This document shows, in pieces, positions 8,556 through 18,044 of a stretch of 64,000 nucleotides of DNA. The stretch lies in assembly GCF_013375535.1 (NCBI RefSeq), contig NZ_JABXJG010000001.1:2770001-2834000 (forward strand), in the 5' to 3' direction. This DNA comes from Sphingobium sp. 15-1. GTDB taxonomy: Bacteria; Pseudomonadota; Alphaproteobacteria; Sphingomonadales; Sphingomonadaceae. The notes below the pieces were generated by a model, which saw only the letters and a list, made by a program, of their open reading frames with translations, did no database searches and had not been told where the DNA came from. Position 1 is the first letter of the stretch. Each line of letters begins with the position of its first letter. A program made the translations under genes and the position numbers.

Positions 8556-8865
8556 AACGGCTTGAAAAGGCTTATTTATTCTTGACTTCGCGAAAGGCTC
8601 TCAGCGCGAGAATTAAAAGCCCGTTTCGGATTGACCCGCGATAGGCATCTGACGCCCGGCGGGTTTTTCGTCAATCAACGGGCCCGCATCAAGGTCCAGC
8701 CCAGTACTTTCCGATGCTCGCCCTGTTCGCGCCAGGCGCCCACGATCGGGTCGCTCGCCTCATCGAAGCGCTATGGTCACCTGGATTTGTGCGTTGCAAA
8801 TGGCAGGTCGAGGGGGCATGAGGGCGGCTTAATACCCTTTGAGATGTGCCTTTTCCGGAGATCTG

Positions 8866-10047
8866 ATGTTACATAATATAGACCAGTTTGGTGATGGTCA
8901 GGGGCACACCGCGAATGTTGCGGGAGGGCCGAAATCCTGGCCCCATACGGTATTGAAGAGGGTGCGCGGGTTGAGCGCGCTGTTCATATTCACGGTGCTG
9001 ATCCCCATGGCCGTGGCAGTGTTGTATTTCGGTTTCCTGGCATCCGACGTCTATGTTTCAGAATCTCGGTTCGTCGTCCGATCTCCCGACAAACCAGCCT
9101 CCTCCGGCATAGGGATATTGCTCAAAAGCGCAGGGTTCACCAATGCGGGGGATGAGGTCTATGCGGCGAAGGACTACGTCGTCTCCCGTGACGCGCTCTC
9201 CGCGCTGAACCAGGGTGATGCCTTTCGGAAAGCCAGTTCCCAGAACTCGATCTTTTATTTTGATCGCTTCGGGACGCTGTTTTCCGGATCTACGTTCGAG
9301 GATTTGTACAAATATTTCCAGAATAGGGTTCGCGTCGATCATGTCGCGAGTTCCAGCATCACAACTTTGACGGTTCGGGCATATACGCCGCAAGACGCGC
9401 AGCGTTTCAACGAGCGGTTGCTCGAAATGGCGGAAGCCACCGTCAACCGGCTCAACGAACGGGGGCGGAAGGACCTCATCCGCTTTGCGGAAACGGAAGT
9501 CGAGGATGCCAAGCGGGCCGCCCGCACGGCGGCGCTGGCGCTTTCGGCTTACCGGAACCAGGAAGGCGTGGTCGATCCCGAAAAGCAGGCTGCCGTCCAG
9601 CTTCAGATGATTTCCAAATTGCAGGACGAACTGATCGCCGCCCGCACTCAGTTGGTGACGTTGCGCCAGTTCACGCCGCGCAATCCCCAAATCGAGGTGC
9701 TCCAGTCGCGCATCAGGGAACTCGGCCGGGAAGTGGACGTGCAACTAGGTAAGGTCGCTGGGGATCGCGGATCGCTGGCCGCCACGGCTGCCCAGTATCA
9801 GCGGCTCGCGCTGGAAAGCCAGTTCGCGGACAAACAACTGGCGGCCTCCATGGCGTCGCTCGAAGATGCGCGGAACGAGGCGCGGCGCAAGCAGGCCTAT
9901 GTCGAACGGATCGTCGCGCCCAATCTGCCCGACGACGCGCTGGAGCCGCGGCGCATGCGCGGGTTGATCTCGACGCTGGCGTTTAGCCTGATCGTCTGGA
10001 GCGTGCTCCAGATGCTGTTCGCCGCCATACGCGAGCACAAGCAGTGA
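8866..10047 (+). CDS. kpsE: Capsule polysaccharide export inner-membrane protein, KpsE/CtrB type
   Basis: A 393-residue polysaccharide copolymerase-type protein. It has an N-terminal membrane segment (about residues 36-58), a Wzz-like periplasmic start (VYVSESRFVVRSPDK), a long periplasmic helical region (AETEVEDAKRAARTAALALSAYRNQEG) and a C-terminal membrane segment (LAFSLIVWSVLQMLFA). The ATG at 8866 is preferred to one at 8839 because GGAG lies 7-9 bases before it. The protein should span the periplasm and link the KpsM/KpsT transporter to the outer-membrane KpsD protein. Its stop overlaps the GTG start of KpsM by 4 bases. Confidence 0.9.
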   Translation: MLHNIDQFGDGQGHTANVAGGPKSWPHTVLKRVRGLSALFIFTVLIPMAVAVLYFGFLASDVYVSESRFVVRSPDKPASSGIGILLKSAGFTNAGDEVYAAKDYVVSRDALSALNQGDAFRKASSQNSIFYFDRFGTLFSGSTFEDLYKYFQNRVRVDHVASSSITTLTVRAYTPQDAQRFNERLLEMAEATVNRLNERGRKDLIRFAETEVEDAKRAARTAALALSAYRNQEGVVDPEKQAAVQLQMISKLQDELIAARTQLVTLRQFTPRNPQIEVLQSRIRELGREVDVQLGKVAGDRGSLAATAAQYQRLALESQFADKQLAASMASLEDARNEARRKQAYVERIVAPNLPDDALEPRRMRGLISTLAFSLIVWSVLQMLFAAIREHKQ

Positions 10048-10847
10048 GCGGGCAAGCTCGGGCTGACGGTTCGTTTCTGCAGTCGCTGAGCATCCAGAGC
10101 AGGGTTGTTGGCGCCCTGCTGATGCGGGAGATCATCACGCGCTACGGGCGCCATAATATCGGCTTCTTATGGCTGTTTGTGGAACCGATGATGTTCACAC
10201 TAGCGGTCACATTGCTGTGGAGCGGCCTCGGCCTCAATCACACCAGTACGCTGCCCATCACGGCGTTCGCCGTCACGGGATATTCGAGCATCCTGTTATG
10301 GCGTAACATGCCGGGGCGGTTGATCGCCTCAGTGACTCCCAATCTGGCGCTGATGTATCACCGAAACGTCAAGGTCATCGACGTTTTCGCGGCACGCCTG
10401 ATCCTGGAGTTCGTCGGAGCCACTATCTCCTTCATAGTCCTGACCATCGGCTTCGCGGCTTATGGCTGGCTGGATTTGCCGGAGGATCTGCTGAAGGTCA
10501 TAGGGGGGTGGCTGTTGATCGCGTGGTTCGGGGCAGGACTTGCACTCGTGCTGGGTTCGCTGTCCGAGGATTCTGAGCTCGTCGAGAAGCTCTGGCATCC
10601 GGCCGCCTATATGATCATGCCGCTTTCGGGCGCGGGTTTTGTTGTCAGTTCGTTGCCGCAGGCGATGCAGGAAATCGTCCTGTATATCCCCGTCATCCAC
10701 GCCACCGAATATCTTCGGGAGGGATATTTCGGGTCGCTGATGGACGCGCGATATGACCTTGGCTATGTCGTCGGGTGTAATCTCATGCTCACTTTGTTGG
10801 GCATCGCGCGCATGACGAAGGTGAGCAGGGAAGTCCAGCCCGAATGA
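10044..10847 (+). CDS. kpsM: Capsule polysaccharide ABC transporter permease, KpsM type
   Basis: A 267-residue ABC-2 permease with about six hydrophobic segments and the N-terminal MREIITRYGRHNIGFLW motif that marks the KpsM/CtrC family. Translation starts at GTG 10044 inside the last codons of kpsE (GTGA overlap), and the stop overlaps kpsT (ATGA), so kpsE-kpsM-kpsT are translated as a unit. It forms the inner-membrane channel that exports the finished polysaccharide. Confidence 0.92.
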   Translation: MSGQARADGSFLQSLSIQSRVVGALLMREIITRYGRHNIGFLWLFVEPMMFTLAVTLLWSGLGLNHTSTLPITAFAVTGYSSILLWRNMPGRLIASVTPNLALMYHRNVKVIDVFAARLILEFVGATISFIVLTIGFAAYGWLDLPEDLLKVIGGWLLIAWFGAGLALVLGSLSEDSELVEKLWHPAAYMIMPLSGAGFVVSSLPQAMQEIVLYIPVIHATEYLREGYFGSLMDARYDLGYVVGCNLMLTLLGIARMTKVSREVQPE

Positions 10848-11500
10848 TCCGGCTTGTCGATCTGAACAAAAGCTATCGGACATCGCAAGGCCTTTCGCCG
10901 GTTTTGCGCAACGTCAATCTCACCATTGGACGGGGAGAGAAGGTCGGCATATTGGGCCGTAACGGTGCTGGTAAATCGACGATGATCCGCATTCTGAGCG
11001 GTGCGGAGAATCCGACCTCCGGGTATGTTGAACGGCAGATGTCGGTGTCGTGGCCACTTGCCTTTGGCGGGGCGTTTCAAACGTCCCTGACCGGACTGGA
11101 TAACCTGCGCTTTGTCTGCCGAATCTATAATGTAGATCCCCAAGAAAAAATCGAGTTTATCGAGCAATTTTCGGAACTTGGAAAGTATTTCCGGGAGCCT
11201 CTGCGTGTATATTCATCGGGCATGAGGGCGCGGCTTGCCTTTGCCTTATCCATGGTGATCGAATTCGACTGCTTCCTGATCGACGAGGTCGTGGCCGTAG
11301 GCGATGCGCGCTTCCACGAAAAATGCCATCATGAGTTGTTCGAGAAGCGCGCGGATCGTGCCCTTGTGATCGTATCCCACGATGCAGGCTATGTCCGCGA
11401 GCATTGCTCGAAAATATGCGTGCTGTCGGAAGGCCAGTTGTCCGTGTTCGACGATGTTCAGGAAGCTTATGACTTCTACCACCGGGCTATCCATCTCTAA
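10844..11500 (+). CDS. kpsT: Capsule polysaccharide ABC transporter ATPase, KpsT type
   Basis: A 218-residue ATPase with a Walker A motif GRNGAGKST (residues 38-46), signature YSSGMRARL, Walker B CFLIDEVVAVGD and an H-loop in VSHDAGYV. The short length and absence of a C-terminal carbohydrate-binding domain place it with KpsT of capsule systems rather than with Wzt of O-antigen systems, so chain length is probably set by other means. The ATG overlaps the kpsM stop by four bases. Confidence 0.92.
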   Translation: MIRLVDLNKSYRTSQGLSPVLRNVNLTIGRGEKVGILGRNGAGKSTMIRILSGAENPTSGYVERQMSVSWPLAFGGAFQTSLTGLDNLRFVCRIYNVDPQEKIEFIEQFSELGKYFREPLRVYSSGMRARLAFALSMVIEFDCFLIDEVVAVGDARFHEKCHHELFEKRADRALVIVSHDAGYVREHCSKICVLSEGQLSVFDDVQEAYDFYHRAIHL

Positions 11501-13493
11501 GACAGACCTGACGTCAGACGGTCGTATTCCACGCGGATCGGCGCCGTTGGCCCTGCTGCCCCGCTTGTTCAGGGCGTGGCTGACGCTTGAGCCTGCACAC
11601 TGGTTGAGAGCCGCAGAATCCTGGTTGGCGTGGATGGCGCTGTTCCCGAGGCGTGGGTCAGCATGGCTTATCGCCGGGCGACTGTTGAAGGCGGCGGAGC
11701 GGTATGACGAGGCTCGGCTGATGCTCGCCGGGGGTAGGGCGCTCTCGCCCGATGATGCGCGCATCCCTTTGGTCGCGGGCCGTGTGTTGAGGGCTTTAGG
11801 GGAGCGAGCGGAGGCCATTGAGGCTCTCGCCGACGCCTGGCGCATGGGCTTGCGGGCAGAGGCTGGCGCGGAGTTGTGCCGTTATGGTGCGCGCGACCGT
11901 GTTCCGGGTTTGGTCGGAACAATCTACGCCAATCGGGACTACGCCGATTTCATCGCGGCCAACCCAGTCGCGTCGCCGCCGGCGAGCGACGGAAGTCCGA
12001 CATATTTCCATGTGCTTGTCGACGAAACAGGTGCGGCACCGGGGGATGTGGAAAGGACGCTGGCGAGCCTGCTGTGCCAAACGTGCCTACCTGCTTCAAT
12101 CTGGATGCGCAAGGACGGGGGGGCACCCGTGAGAATTGCTATGCCGGAGGCAGCAGTGGACGATGTCGCGTGGCAGATCATTCTCGCTGCAGGCGTGTCG
12201 CTCCATCCTCAGGCTTTGGCTTGGCTGAGCTTTGCGATCCATCATGTTGATTGTGGCACGGTCTATGCGGACAGTGATCATGGCATCGTCATGAGTGATG
12301 GGCGCGAGAGTCGAACCGATCCCGTCCTCCATCCCATGACTGATGATCTGTGGTTTGGGGAGCGAAGCATCTGGCCGGTCCTGATGGCGTCGAGATGTCT
12401 GGTTCAGCCTTTTGTGGAAGGGTACCTCTTGGTGCCGACCTCTTGGGCAGAATTGCCCAAACCGGTCGCGCATGTGCCTCGGATTCTAGCCACAAGCTTC
12501 GTTCCTTCGTCCAGCGAAAGGGCGGGACCGATGGCGGCCGCCGTAAAAGACGGTCAGGGACGACTGTCCGTGATCATACCGACGCGGGATAATCCAGACC
12601 TTCTGGCAGCATGCATAGAGTCGTTGCACGCAATGGCTTTCGAACCCAGTCGTCTCGACATCCATGTGGTCGACAATGGCAGCGTGCGCCAAGAAACAAA
12701 GCAACTCCTTGCCGCTTTGGAGCTATCCGGCAAGGTAGCGGAAATCATCCCCTTCGATGAACCATTCAACTGGTCGCGCGCGAATAATATCGCCGCGAGG
12801 CGTTGTTCCGGGGAGGGTCTGCTGTTTCTGAATGACGATACGGAGATGTTAGCGCGCGGGTGGGATGGTCACATCCTGTCGCTCATGACGGGCCGGAGTA
12901 TCGGCGTCATTGGCGCGCGCATGCTTTACCCCGACCGAACCGTGCAGCATGCGGGCTTCATCTTTGGCATGGATAGCGGCCCACAGCATGAAGGGCGCTG
13001 GATGGAGGAGAGTAACACAGGACCGGATCAGCGCTGGTGCCGGGCGCGGCAAACGGTCGCCGTCACCGGGGCGTTCATGGCCATTCCCCGCTCCGTCTTC
13101 GAGCACCTTGGGTCATTTGACGAAACCGACCTGGCTATCGATTTCAGCGATATTGATTTGTGTCTGCGTGCGCGGGCGGCTGGACTTAAGATTCTGTATT
13201 CGCCAGAACTCTTGCTATTGCACCATGAATCGATATCGCGCGGCTTCAACCGTAGCAGGAAGAAGCGGCGGCGGGTTCGCAGAGAGGCTGCAATATTGCG
13301 GGCGCGCTGGGGTGCTGCACTGGATAGGGATCCGGGCTATAATCCGCAACGAACCCGGCGGGGTGCGCCCTTCGACGGCTTGCGAGAGCCGACGATGGAT
13401 GAAATTTTGGATCACATCGTCTGGAGCGGAGCGAGCGATCCTTGGGTTAGCGTATCAAATATGTTCGAAGAGGAAAAGTTAGGAAAATGCTGA
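11469..13493 (+). CDS. Family 2 glycosyltransferase with long N-terminal extension
   Basis: About 674 residues. The C-terminal ~300 residues form a GT2 domain: LSVIIPTRDNPDLLAACI, HVVDNGS, LLFLNDDTEML as the metal-binding acidic motif, then AIDFSDIDLCLRARAAG. The N-terminal ~300 residues contain TPR-like helices (GRLLKAAERYDEARLMLAGG) and a poorly conserved second domain, also seen in large O-antigen and capsule transferases. The start at ATG 11469, with AGGA just upstream, overlaps kpsT by 32 bases. It probably adds a sugar to the exported polysaccharide; donor and acceptor are unknown. Confidence 0.82.
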   Translation: MTSTTGLSISKTDLTSDGRIPRGSAPLALLPRLFRAWLTLEPAHWLRAAESWLAWMALFPRRGSAWLIAGRLLKAAERYDEARLMLAGGRALSPDDARIPLVAGRVLRALGERAEAIEALADAWRMGLRAEAGAELCRYGARDRVPGLVGTIYANRDYADFIAANPVASPPASDGSPTYFHVLVDETGAAPGDVERTLASLLCQTCLPASIWMRKDGGAPVRIAMPEAAVDDVAWQIILAAGVSLHPQALAWLSFAIHHVDCGTVYADSDHGIVMSDGRESRTDPVLHPMTDDLWFGERSIWPVLMASRCLVQPFVEGYLLVPTSWAELPKPVAHVPRILATSFVPSSSERAGPMAAAVKDGQGRLSVIIPTRDNPDLLAACIESLHAMAFEPSRLDIHVVDNGSVRQETKQLLAALELSGKVAEIIPFDEPFNWSRANNIAARRCSGEGLLFLNDDTEMLARGWDGHILSLMTGRSIGVIGARMLYPDRTVQHAGFIFGMDSGPQHEGRWMEESNTGPDQRWCRARQTVAVTGAFMAIPRSVFEHLGSFDETDLAIDFSDIDLCLRARAAGLKILYSPELLLLHHESISRGFNRSRKKRRRVRREAAILRARWGAALDRDPGYNPQRTRRGAPFDGLREPTMDEILDHIVWSGASDPWVSVSNMFEEEKLGKC

Positions 13494-14272
13494 CAGACAA
13501 GGTTATCGTCGCGACGATTACCCATCAGCGTTCGGGATCGAAATGGTTCGGTTCGATACTTCGCAGTGGCCTGTCGATAGGGTCGCTAGGGGAGATATTT
13601 AATCCCGATGACACGTCCTTGTTGTCCTTCCGGGCTTATGTGCAGAATGTCGGTTTCGACAAAGTCGTAAGAAAAAGTCAATATGAAGTTCTTGACGATT
13701 ATTTTAACAGCATTGGCGTATTTTTTGGTAAAATATTCAATTTTGATATAATGTTCAATCAAATGGACTGGATTACGCTCGGCTGGAACGGAAATACCAA
13801 ATTCATCTATGAATATCTGCGTTCTCGAAATGCAGTTGTGATCGGGCTGGTCCGCGATCCTGTTGATATCTTCTGCTCAATGAAGGCGCTAGATATCTCG
13901 AAGCGTCCTCACGTATCCGAACTCGATTCTGATCAAAGGGGATCTATCGGAATCGCGTGTCAGCAATTGGATGGGCAGAAAGTGTCGCTCTCTGTCGACG
14001 AATTTTATAAATTTCGTGAGAATCTTAACGAAAATTGGCGATCTGTGCGAAAATATTTCGATGGGCACCATGGTTTTGTCGAAATATGCTATGAAGATCT
14101 AGTAAATAATGTCGATCTTACGAGTGTGATAGAGAAGATCACAGCATGTGGGCGATATTTAAAATTGTTTGAGGACGGCATCATTAATGCCTTCCCACGA
14201 TTGTTGAAAGTCAGTGATGATTATGAACGCGTATTCGACAATATTGACGATTTGCGTGCTATAAGCTATTGA
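13487..14272 (+). CDS. Stf0-type sulfotransferase
   Basis: 261 residues. HQRSGSKWF (residues 13-21) is the loop that binds the 5'-phosphosulfate of PAPS, and LVRDPVDIFCSM in the middle fits the 3'-phosphate loop; both fit the Stf0 family. It would sulfate a sugar hydroxyl of the exported polysaccharide. The ATG overlaps the end of the upstream glycosyltransferase, so it belongs to the kps operon. It is much more AT-rich than its neighbours, which suggests independent acquisition. A hairpin terminator follows 5 bases later. Confidence 0.8.
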   Translation: MLTDKVIVATITHQRSGSKWFGSILRSGLSIGSLGEIFNPDDTSLLSFRAYVQNVGFDKVVRKSQYEVLDDYFNSIGVFFGKIFNFDIMFNQMDWITLGWNGNTKFIYEYLRSRNAVVIGLVRDPVDIFCSMKALDISKRPHVSELDSDQRGSIGIACQQLDGQKVSLSVDEFYKFRENLNENWRSVRKYFDGHHGFVEICYEDLVNNVDLTSVIEKITACGRYLKLFEDGIINAFPRLLKVSDDYERVFDNIDDLRAISY

Positions 14273-14277
14273 TACGT

Positions 14278-14313
14278 ACAGGGTGGGAAGGATTTAACCC
14301 TCTTCCACCCTGT
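14278..14313. terminator. Bidirectional stem-loop between convergent genes
   Basis: ACAGGGTGG (14278-14286) and CCACCCTGT (14305-14313) pair perfectly, and the stem can extend inward with one bulge. It lies between the sulfotransferase and the convergent coiled-coil gene. There is no long T run on either side. Confidence 0.7.
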
Positions 14314-14327
14314 GCAAGAGCCGGTTA

Positions 14328-15659
14328 TTAACCTTTAAATGGTCGTCCCAATGCGCGCAGACGCTTGGCCCAGCGCCAGGATGCGGAATTCCGGATCGTC
14401 ATTATCTGTTCGTGCCAATCGGATGCGAAGGCCTCTGCTTGCTCCGCGCGCGCCTTTTGCGTATCCAGCTCTTCCTGAAGCGTAGAGATTTGTTCTCGCA
14501 GACGGATCATTTCCTCTTCTGTACGCATACGGGTCGATTCGGAGTGTGAGCCTCCGGCAGCAGCGCGCGCGTCGAGCAGTTCCAATGCCATGCGGGATAC
14601 GCGTTCCACTTGGGGATCGCGTGCGATGTATCGGGTAGCCTCGGTACCCGGAAACAGCCGCGCCATAGATTCGACGATATCCCGGTGCCGATGCTCGACA
14701 ATCGGGGAAAGGGACTCGCGAGGAGAATCCAGCGCTTCTGCCAGGTCGCGCTTTAGCGTTTCCAACTCGCGGCGCAAGCCATAGGCTGTGTCACTGGAAA
14801 TTCTTGCGAATTCATAGGCCTCCAGGCGCCGGGCCTCCGCGTCTGACGTTCGGGCGGTAAGTGCCGAGATTGTTTCCCTAAAGGAATCGCATTCGCGGGA
14901 CAAACGTTCAATCTCCATCGTTTTCTGTTCCATTTCAGACTTTAAAACTTCAATTTGGGATAGCATCTGCTCATGCTCCAACCGGTACAGATTTTCTGCC
15001 GCGCGAGCGCTTTCGCGGACCGTGAGAATTTCTTGCGAAAGAATGTCATTCTGTTCTAAAAAATGTTTGATCTCTGCTTTGTGATTGTCCGACTGCCGGG
15101 CGATAATGTCCCTGTGTTCCTCGGACAGCAGCGCGATATTTTCCCGATGAGTCGCTTTCAGGATCGTCATTGTCTCTTCGCGATCTTCAATCAGGGCGGT
15201 CAGCTTTTCGATCGCACCGCTACGCTCGTTAGCTTCGTCCGTCAGGCGCTTCGTCTCGCGATCCCAATGCTCAACGTTGGTGATCAAGCGGTCGCGTTCT
15301 GCCGTCATCGCCTCGATTTCAGCAGTTTGTTCACCGACCCGCGTCTGCAGTTCCCTGTTTTTGACAGAAAGGACTGCAAGTTCACCATTCTTCGTGTCGA
15401 TCGCGAGCAGCATAGGGTTTAGCTGGGATGCCTTGGCCTCGGCCTCCTGCGCACGCGCTGAAAGCAGCGACAATTTGCTCTGCATGGCCTGCTGCTCGGT
15501 GAGGAGCCTTTCTATTTCCGAGTTCTTCGAAGCAAGTTGGCGGTCGAGAAGTTCTTGCGTCTCGGCCAATTCCCCGCGCAGCTTGTTTTCCTCTGAGAGC
15601 AATGTGTTCTCCCTTTGTTCCAGCATGGTGATGTCAGCCCTGTTATTAAGAATGAACAC
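14328..15659 (-). CDS. Long coiled-coil protein of the polysaccharide locus
   Basis: 443 residues, almost all heptad-rich coiled coil (ELAETQELLDRQ, AEIEAMTAERDR, MEIERLSRECDSF). No signal peptide or catalytic domain is visible. The C-terminus NSASWRWAKRLRALGRPF is a short motif that also ends the coiled-coil protein at 26385-27017 and is common at the ends of glycosyltransferase-associated proteins. The listed start is GTG at 15659; an ATG at 15626 is an alternative, and neither has a strong ribosome site. Likely a scaffold or chain-length ruler for polysaccharide assembly (inference). Confidence 0.65.
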   Translation of the reverse strand: MFILNNRADITMLEQRENTLLSEENKLRGELAETQELLDRQLASKNSEIERLLTEQQAMQSKLSLLSARAQEAEAKASQLNPMLLAIDTKNGELAVLSVKNRELQTRVGEQTAEIEAMTAERDRLITNVEHWDRETKRLTDEANERSGAIEKLTALIEDREETMTILKATHRENIALLSEEHRDIIARQSDNHKAEIKHFLEQNDILSQEILTVRESARAAENLYRLEHEQMLSQIEVLKSEMEQKTMEIERLSRECDSFRETISALTARTSDAEARRLEAYEFARISSDTAYGLRRELETLKRDLAEALDSPRESLSPIVEHRHRDIVESMARLFPGTEATRYIARDPQVERVSRMALELLDARAAAGGSHSESTRMRTEEEMIRLREQISTLQEELDTQKARAEQAEAFASDWHEQIMTIRNSASWRWAKRLRALGRPFKG

Positions 15660-15897
15660 AGAACGGAATGTGTGAACGCTGTTTTGGAGGGAGCCTCGGC
15701 ACCGCTTTTACTGCCTCTTATGTTAAGGTGATGAAACGCTTCGAGCAAATTTCTGCGATTAGTTATCACCGGGAACAGCGCTCGCCAACACGATTCGGGA
15801 TATCTCGCCACATCCGCTCGGATATATATGGACGCAGCGACGGGTGAGAGGCATGGGTTTCTGTCCGCTCCTCGCGGGTGATGAATTTAGAGGTTGG

Positions 15898-16998
15898 ATG
15901 GTGGACATCGACTATTTGCTTACAGGTGGCGCAGGATTTATCGGTTGCGCGCTGTCGGCCAGCTTGCTTCGCGGGGAGGGCGGAAAGACGCTGCCGTCGA
16001 TAATCGCGGTCGATAGCTTGCACCCTCAGGTCCATCTGGTCGGTAACCGCCCCGCAAGCCTGCCCGATGCCGTTGATCTGCGTATCATGGACATCTGCGA
16101 CGCCGCTGCCTGGGATGCGCTGTTCAAAGAGGTTCGCCCGCGCACGATCATCCACCTTGCTGCGGAAACGGGTACGGGGCAGTCGCTGGATTTGCCGGTT
16201 CGACATACTCATACCAACCTTACGGGTACTGCGGAGATGCTTGAGGCGCTGCATCGCGCGGGACAGGTGCCGGATCACATCGTACTCAGTTCTAGCCGCG
16301 CAGTTTATGGCGAGGGAGCCTGGACGGACCCCGCCGATGGCCGGATCTTCCAACCGGGTCGGCGTGAGAGTGCGGCGCTAGAGCGGGGCGATTTCGCAGT
16401 GGCCGCGCCTTCTGGGCTGCTGGCGACCCCGGTCACGCTACATCATGCACGCGTTCAACCGGCGCCGTCGAGTATCTATGGTGTGACTAAACTGGCGCAA
16501 GAACAAATTCTGTCGAACTGGTGTGCGGCCCGCAACGTTTCGTTGACGACGCTCCGCCTTCAGAATGTTTATGGGGTAGGGCAGTCGCCGCATAACCCCT
16601 ATACCGGGATTATCGTGCTTTTCCATCGCCTCGCGGCCGCAGGGAAGCGCATCGAGGTTTACGAGGATGGCGAGATGGGGCGGGACTTCATCTACATTGA
16701 CGATGTCGTGCAAACGATGACCAAGGCAATCGAACGTCCTCCGGAGGTGTCGAGAACGATGGATATCGGGAGCGGCGCTGTAAAAACGATTTTGGAAGCG
16801 GCGCAACAGATTGCATGCCTTTACGGTGCCCCCGAACCGGAAATCACCGGGGTCTTTCGTTATGGTGACATACGGTGGGCGGTGTGCGACCCTGCGGACA
16901 TGCAGGAACAATTCGAAGTAACGCCGACGGTCGATTTCCTCGAAGGGAATGAACGGTTGTCGCAATGGTTATGCGAAACGGACATTATTGCGGCCTAG
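15898..16998 (+). CDS. NAD-dependent sugar epimerase/dehydratase (extended SDR)
   Basis: 366 residues from ATG 15898, with a nucleotide-binding GGAGFIG motif near the N-terminus, the HLAAETGTGQS segment, VLSSSRAVYGEG, and the SIYGVTKLAQE catalytic Tyr/Lys pair. The long insertion between the Ser and Tyr motifs resembles the dTDP-L-rhamnose/UDP-glucuronate epimerase-like group. It should interconvert a nucleotide sugar for the glycan made here. The upstream in-frame ATG at 15844 is less likely because family similarity begins at 15898, which has AGAGG in front. Confidence 0.82.
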   Translation: MVDIDYLLTGGAGFIGCALSASLLRGEGGKTLPSIIAVDSLHPQVHLVGNRPASLPDAVDLRIMDICDAAAWDALFKEVRPRTIIHLAAETGTGQSLDLPVRHTHTNLTGTAEMLEALHRAGQVPDHIVLSSSRAVYGEGAWTDPADGRIFQPGRRESAALERGDFAVAAPSGLLATPVTLHHARVQPAPSSIYGVTKLAQEQILSNWCAARNVSLTTLRLQNVYGVGQSPHNPYTGIIVLFHRLAAAGKRIEVYEDGEMGRDFIYIDDVVQTMTKAIERPPEVSRTMDIGSGAVKTILEAAQQIACLYGAPEPEITGVFRYGDIRWAVCDPADMQEQFEVTPTVDFLEGNERLSQWLCETDIIAA

Positions 16999-17113
16999 GC
17001 GGCTTGTCGTAAACCTTTGACCTTGGGGTTGCTTCGCCTGCGGGGATTGTGGTTAAAGCCTTTGGGGGCATGTGGTTGCCCCTTGTTCTGCCTTACTAAA
17101 CTGAGTTCCCGTA

Positions 17114-17947
17114 ATGACAAAGATACTGGTGACGGGCGCGGGTGGATATATCGGCACCCATGTCGTTCGTGCCTTGGCTGACCGGGGCACCGAGGTGCTC
17201 GCCCTTCACCGCGGCAATGCGCAAATCGATAGTCGCGCCCGCGAAATAGTCAGCGATTTTGCATTACTGGATGTCGGAAAACTGGTCGCTGAGGAAGGGC
17301 TGGAATGTGTCGTGCATCTCGCCTGGAGCGATGGTTTTAGCCATGATTCTCCGGCCCATATCGATAATTTGCCCGACCATGTGCGTTTCGTCCGTGCGCT
17401 TGTCGATGCGGGCGTTCGGCATTTTGTCGGTCTCGGTACGATGCATGAGGTCGGTTATTGGGAGGGCATGATTACGGAGGCGTCGCCCAATGCACCCCGA
17501 TCTCTATACGGCATCGCCAAAAATGCGCTCAGGGAAGCCGCAAGGCTGGAGATCGTGAAGGCTGGCGGGGTGTTTCAATGGCTGCGCGTCTATTATATTT
17601 TGGGCGACGACCAGAGGAACAAGTCGCTCTTTTCCAAGATTATTGGCTGGGAAGCGGAAGGCAAGGAGAGCTTTCCATTCACAATGGGCCTCAGCAAACA
17701 CGATTTCATTCAAGTCGATGATTTGGCCGATCAAATCGCTCAGGCCGCGCTTCAGTCGGCTGTGACGGGAGTGATCGATTGTTGTTCGGGTGAACCAGTC
17801 GCGTTGAGAGACAAGGTCGAGCAGTTCATCGCCGGCCAGGGTCTCGCGATCCGTCCGCAATATGGCGCTTTCCCAGACCGAGCCTACGACTCTCCTGCCG
17901 TTTGGGGCAGCAGGGAGAAAATCGACCTGATCCTGTCGGGAACCTGA
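17114..17947 (+). CDS. NAD(P)-dependent sugar epimerase/reductase (extended SDR)
   Basis: 277 residues beginning with the TGAGGYIGTHV dinucleotide-binding motif and holding the SLYGIAKNALRE Tyr/Lys pair. It is shorter than the preceding epimerase and resembles RmlD-like or deoxysugar 4-reductases in size. No rmlD accompanies rmlA/B/C in the window, so this gene is a candidate for that last step, but the match is only at superfamily level. It lies between another epimerase and a two-domain glycosyltransferase in the same direction. Confidence 0.7.
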   Translation: MTKILVTGAGGYIGTHVVRALADRGTEVLALHRGNAQIDSRAREIVSDFALLDVGKLVAEEGLECVVHLAWSDGFSHDSPAHIDNLPDHVRFVRALVDAGVRHFVGLGTMHEVGYWEGMITEASPNAPRSLYGIAKNALREAARLEIVKAGGVFQWLRVYYILGDDQRNKSLFSKIIGWEAEGKESFPFTMGLSKHDFIQVDDLADQIAQAALQSAVTGVIDCCSGEPVALRDKVEQFIAGQGLAIRPQYGAFPDRAYDSPAVWGSREKIDLILSGT

Positions 17948-18044
17948 TCGGACTGCCTTCGCTGTTGTGAGCAAGGTCCGTGTTTCAGCAATTGATGTGG
18001 AGCAAACCTCGTTATAGGAACGGGCAGCGCTTGGGGGGTAAGAT

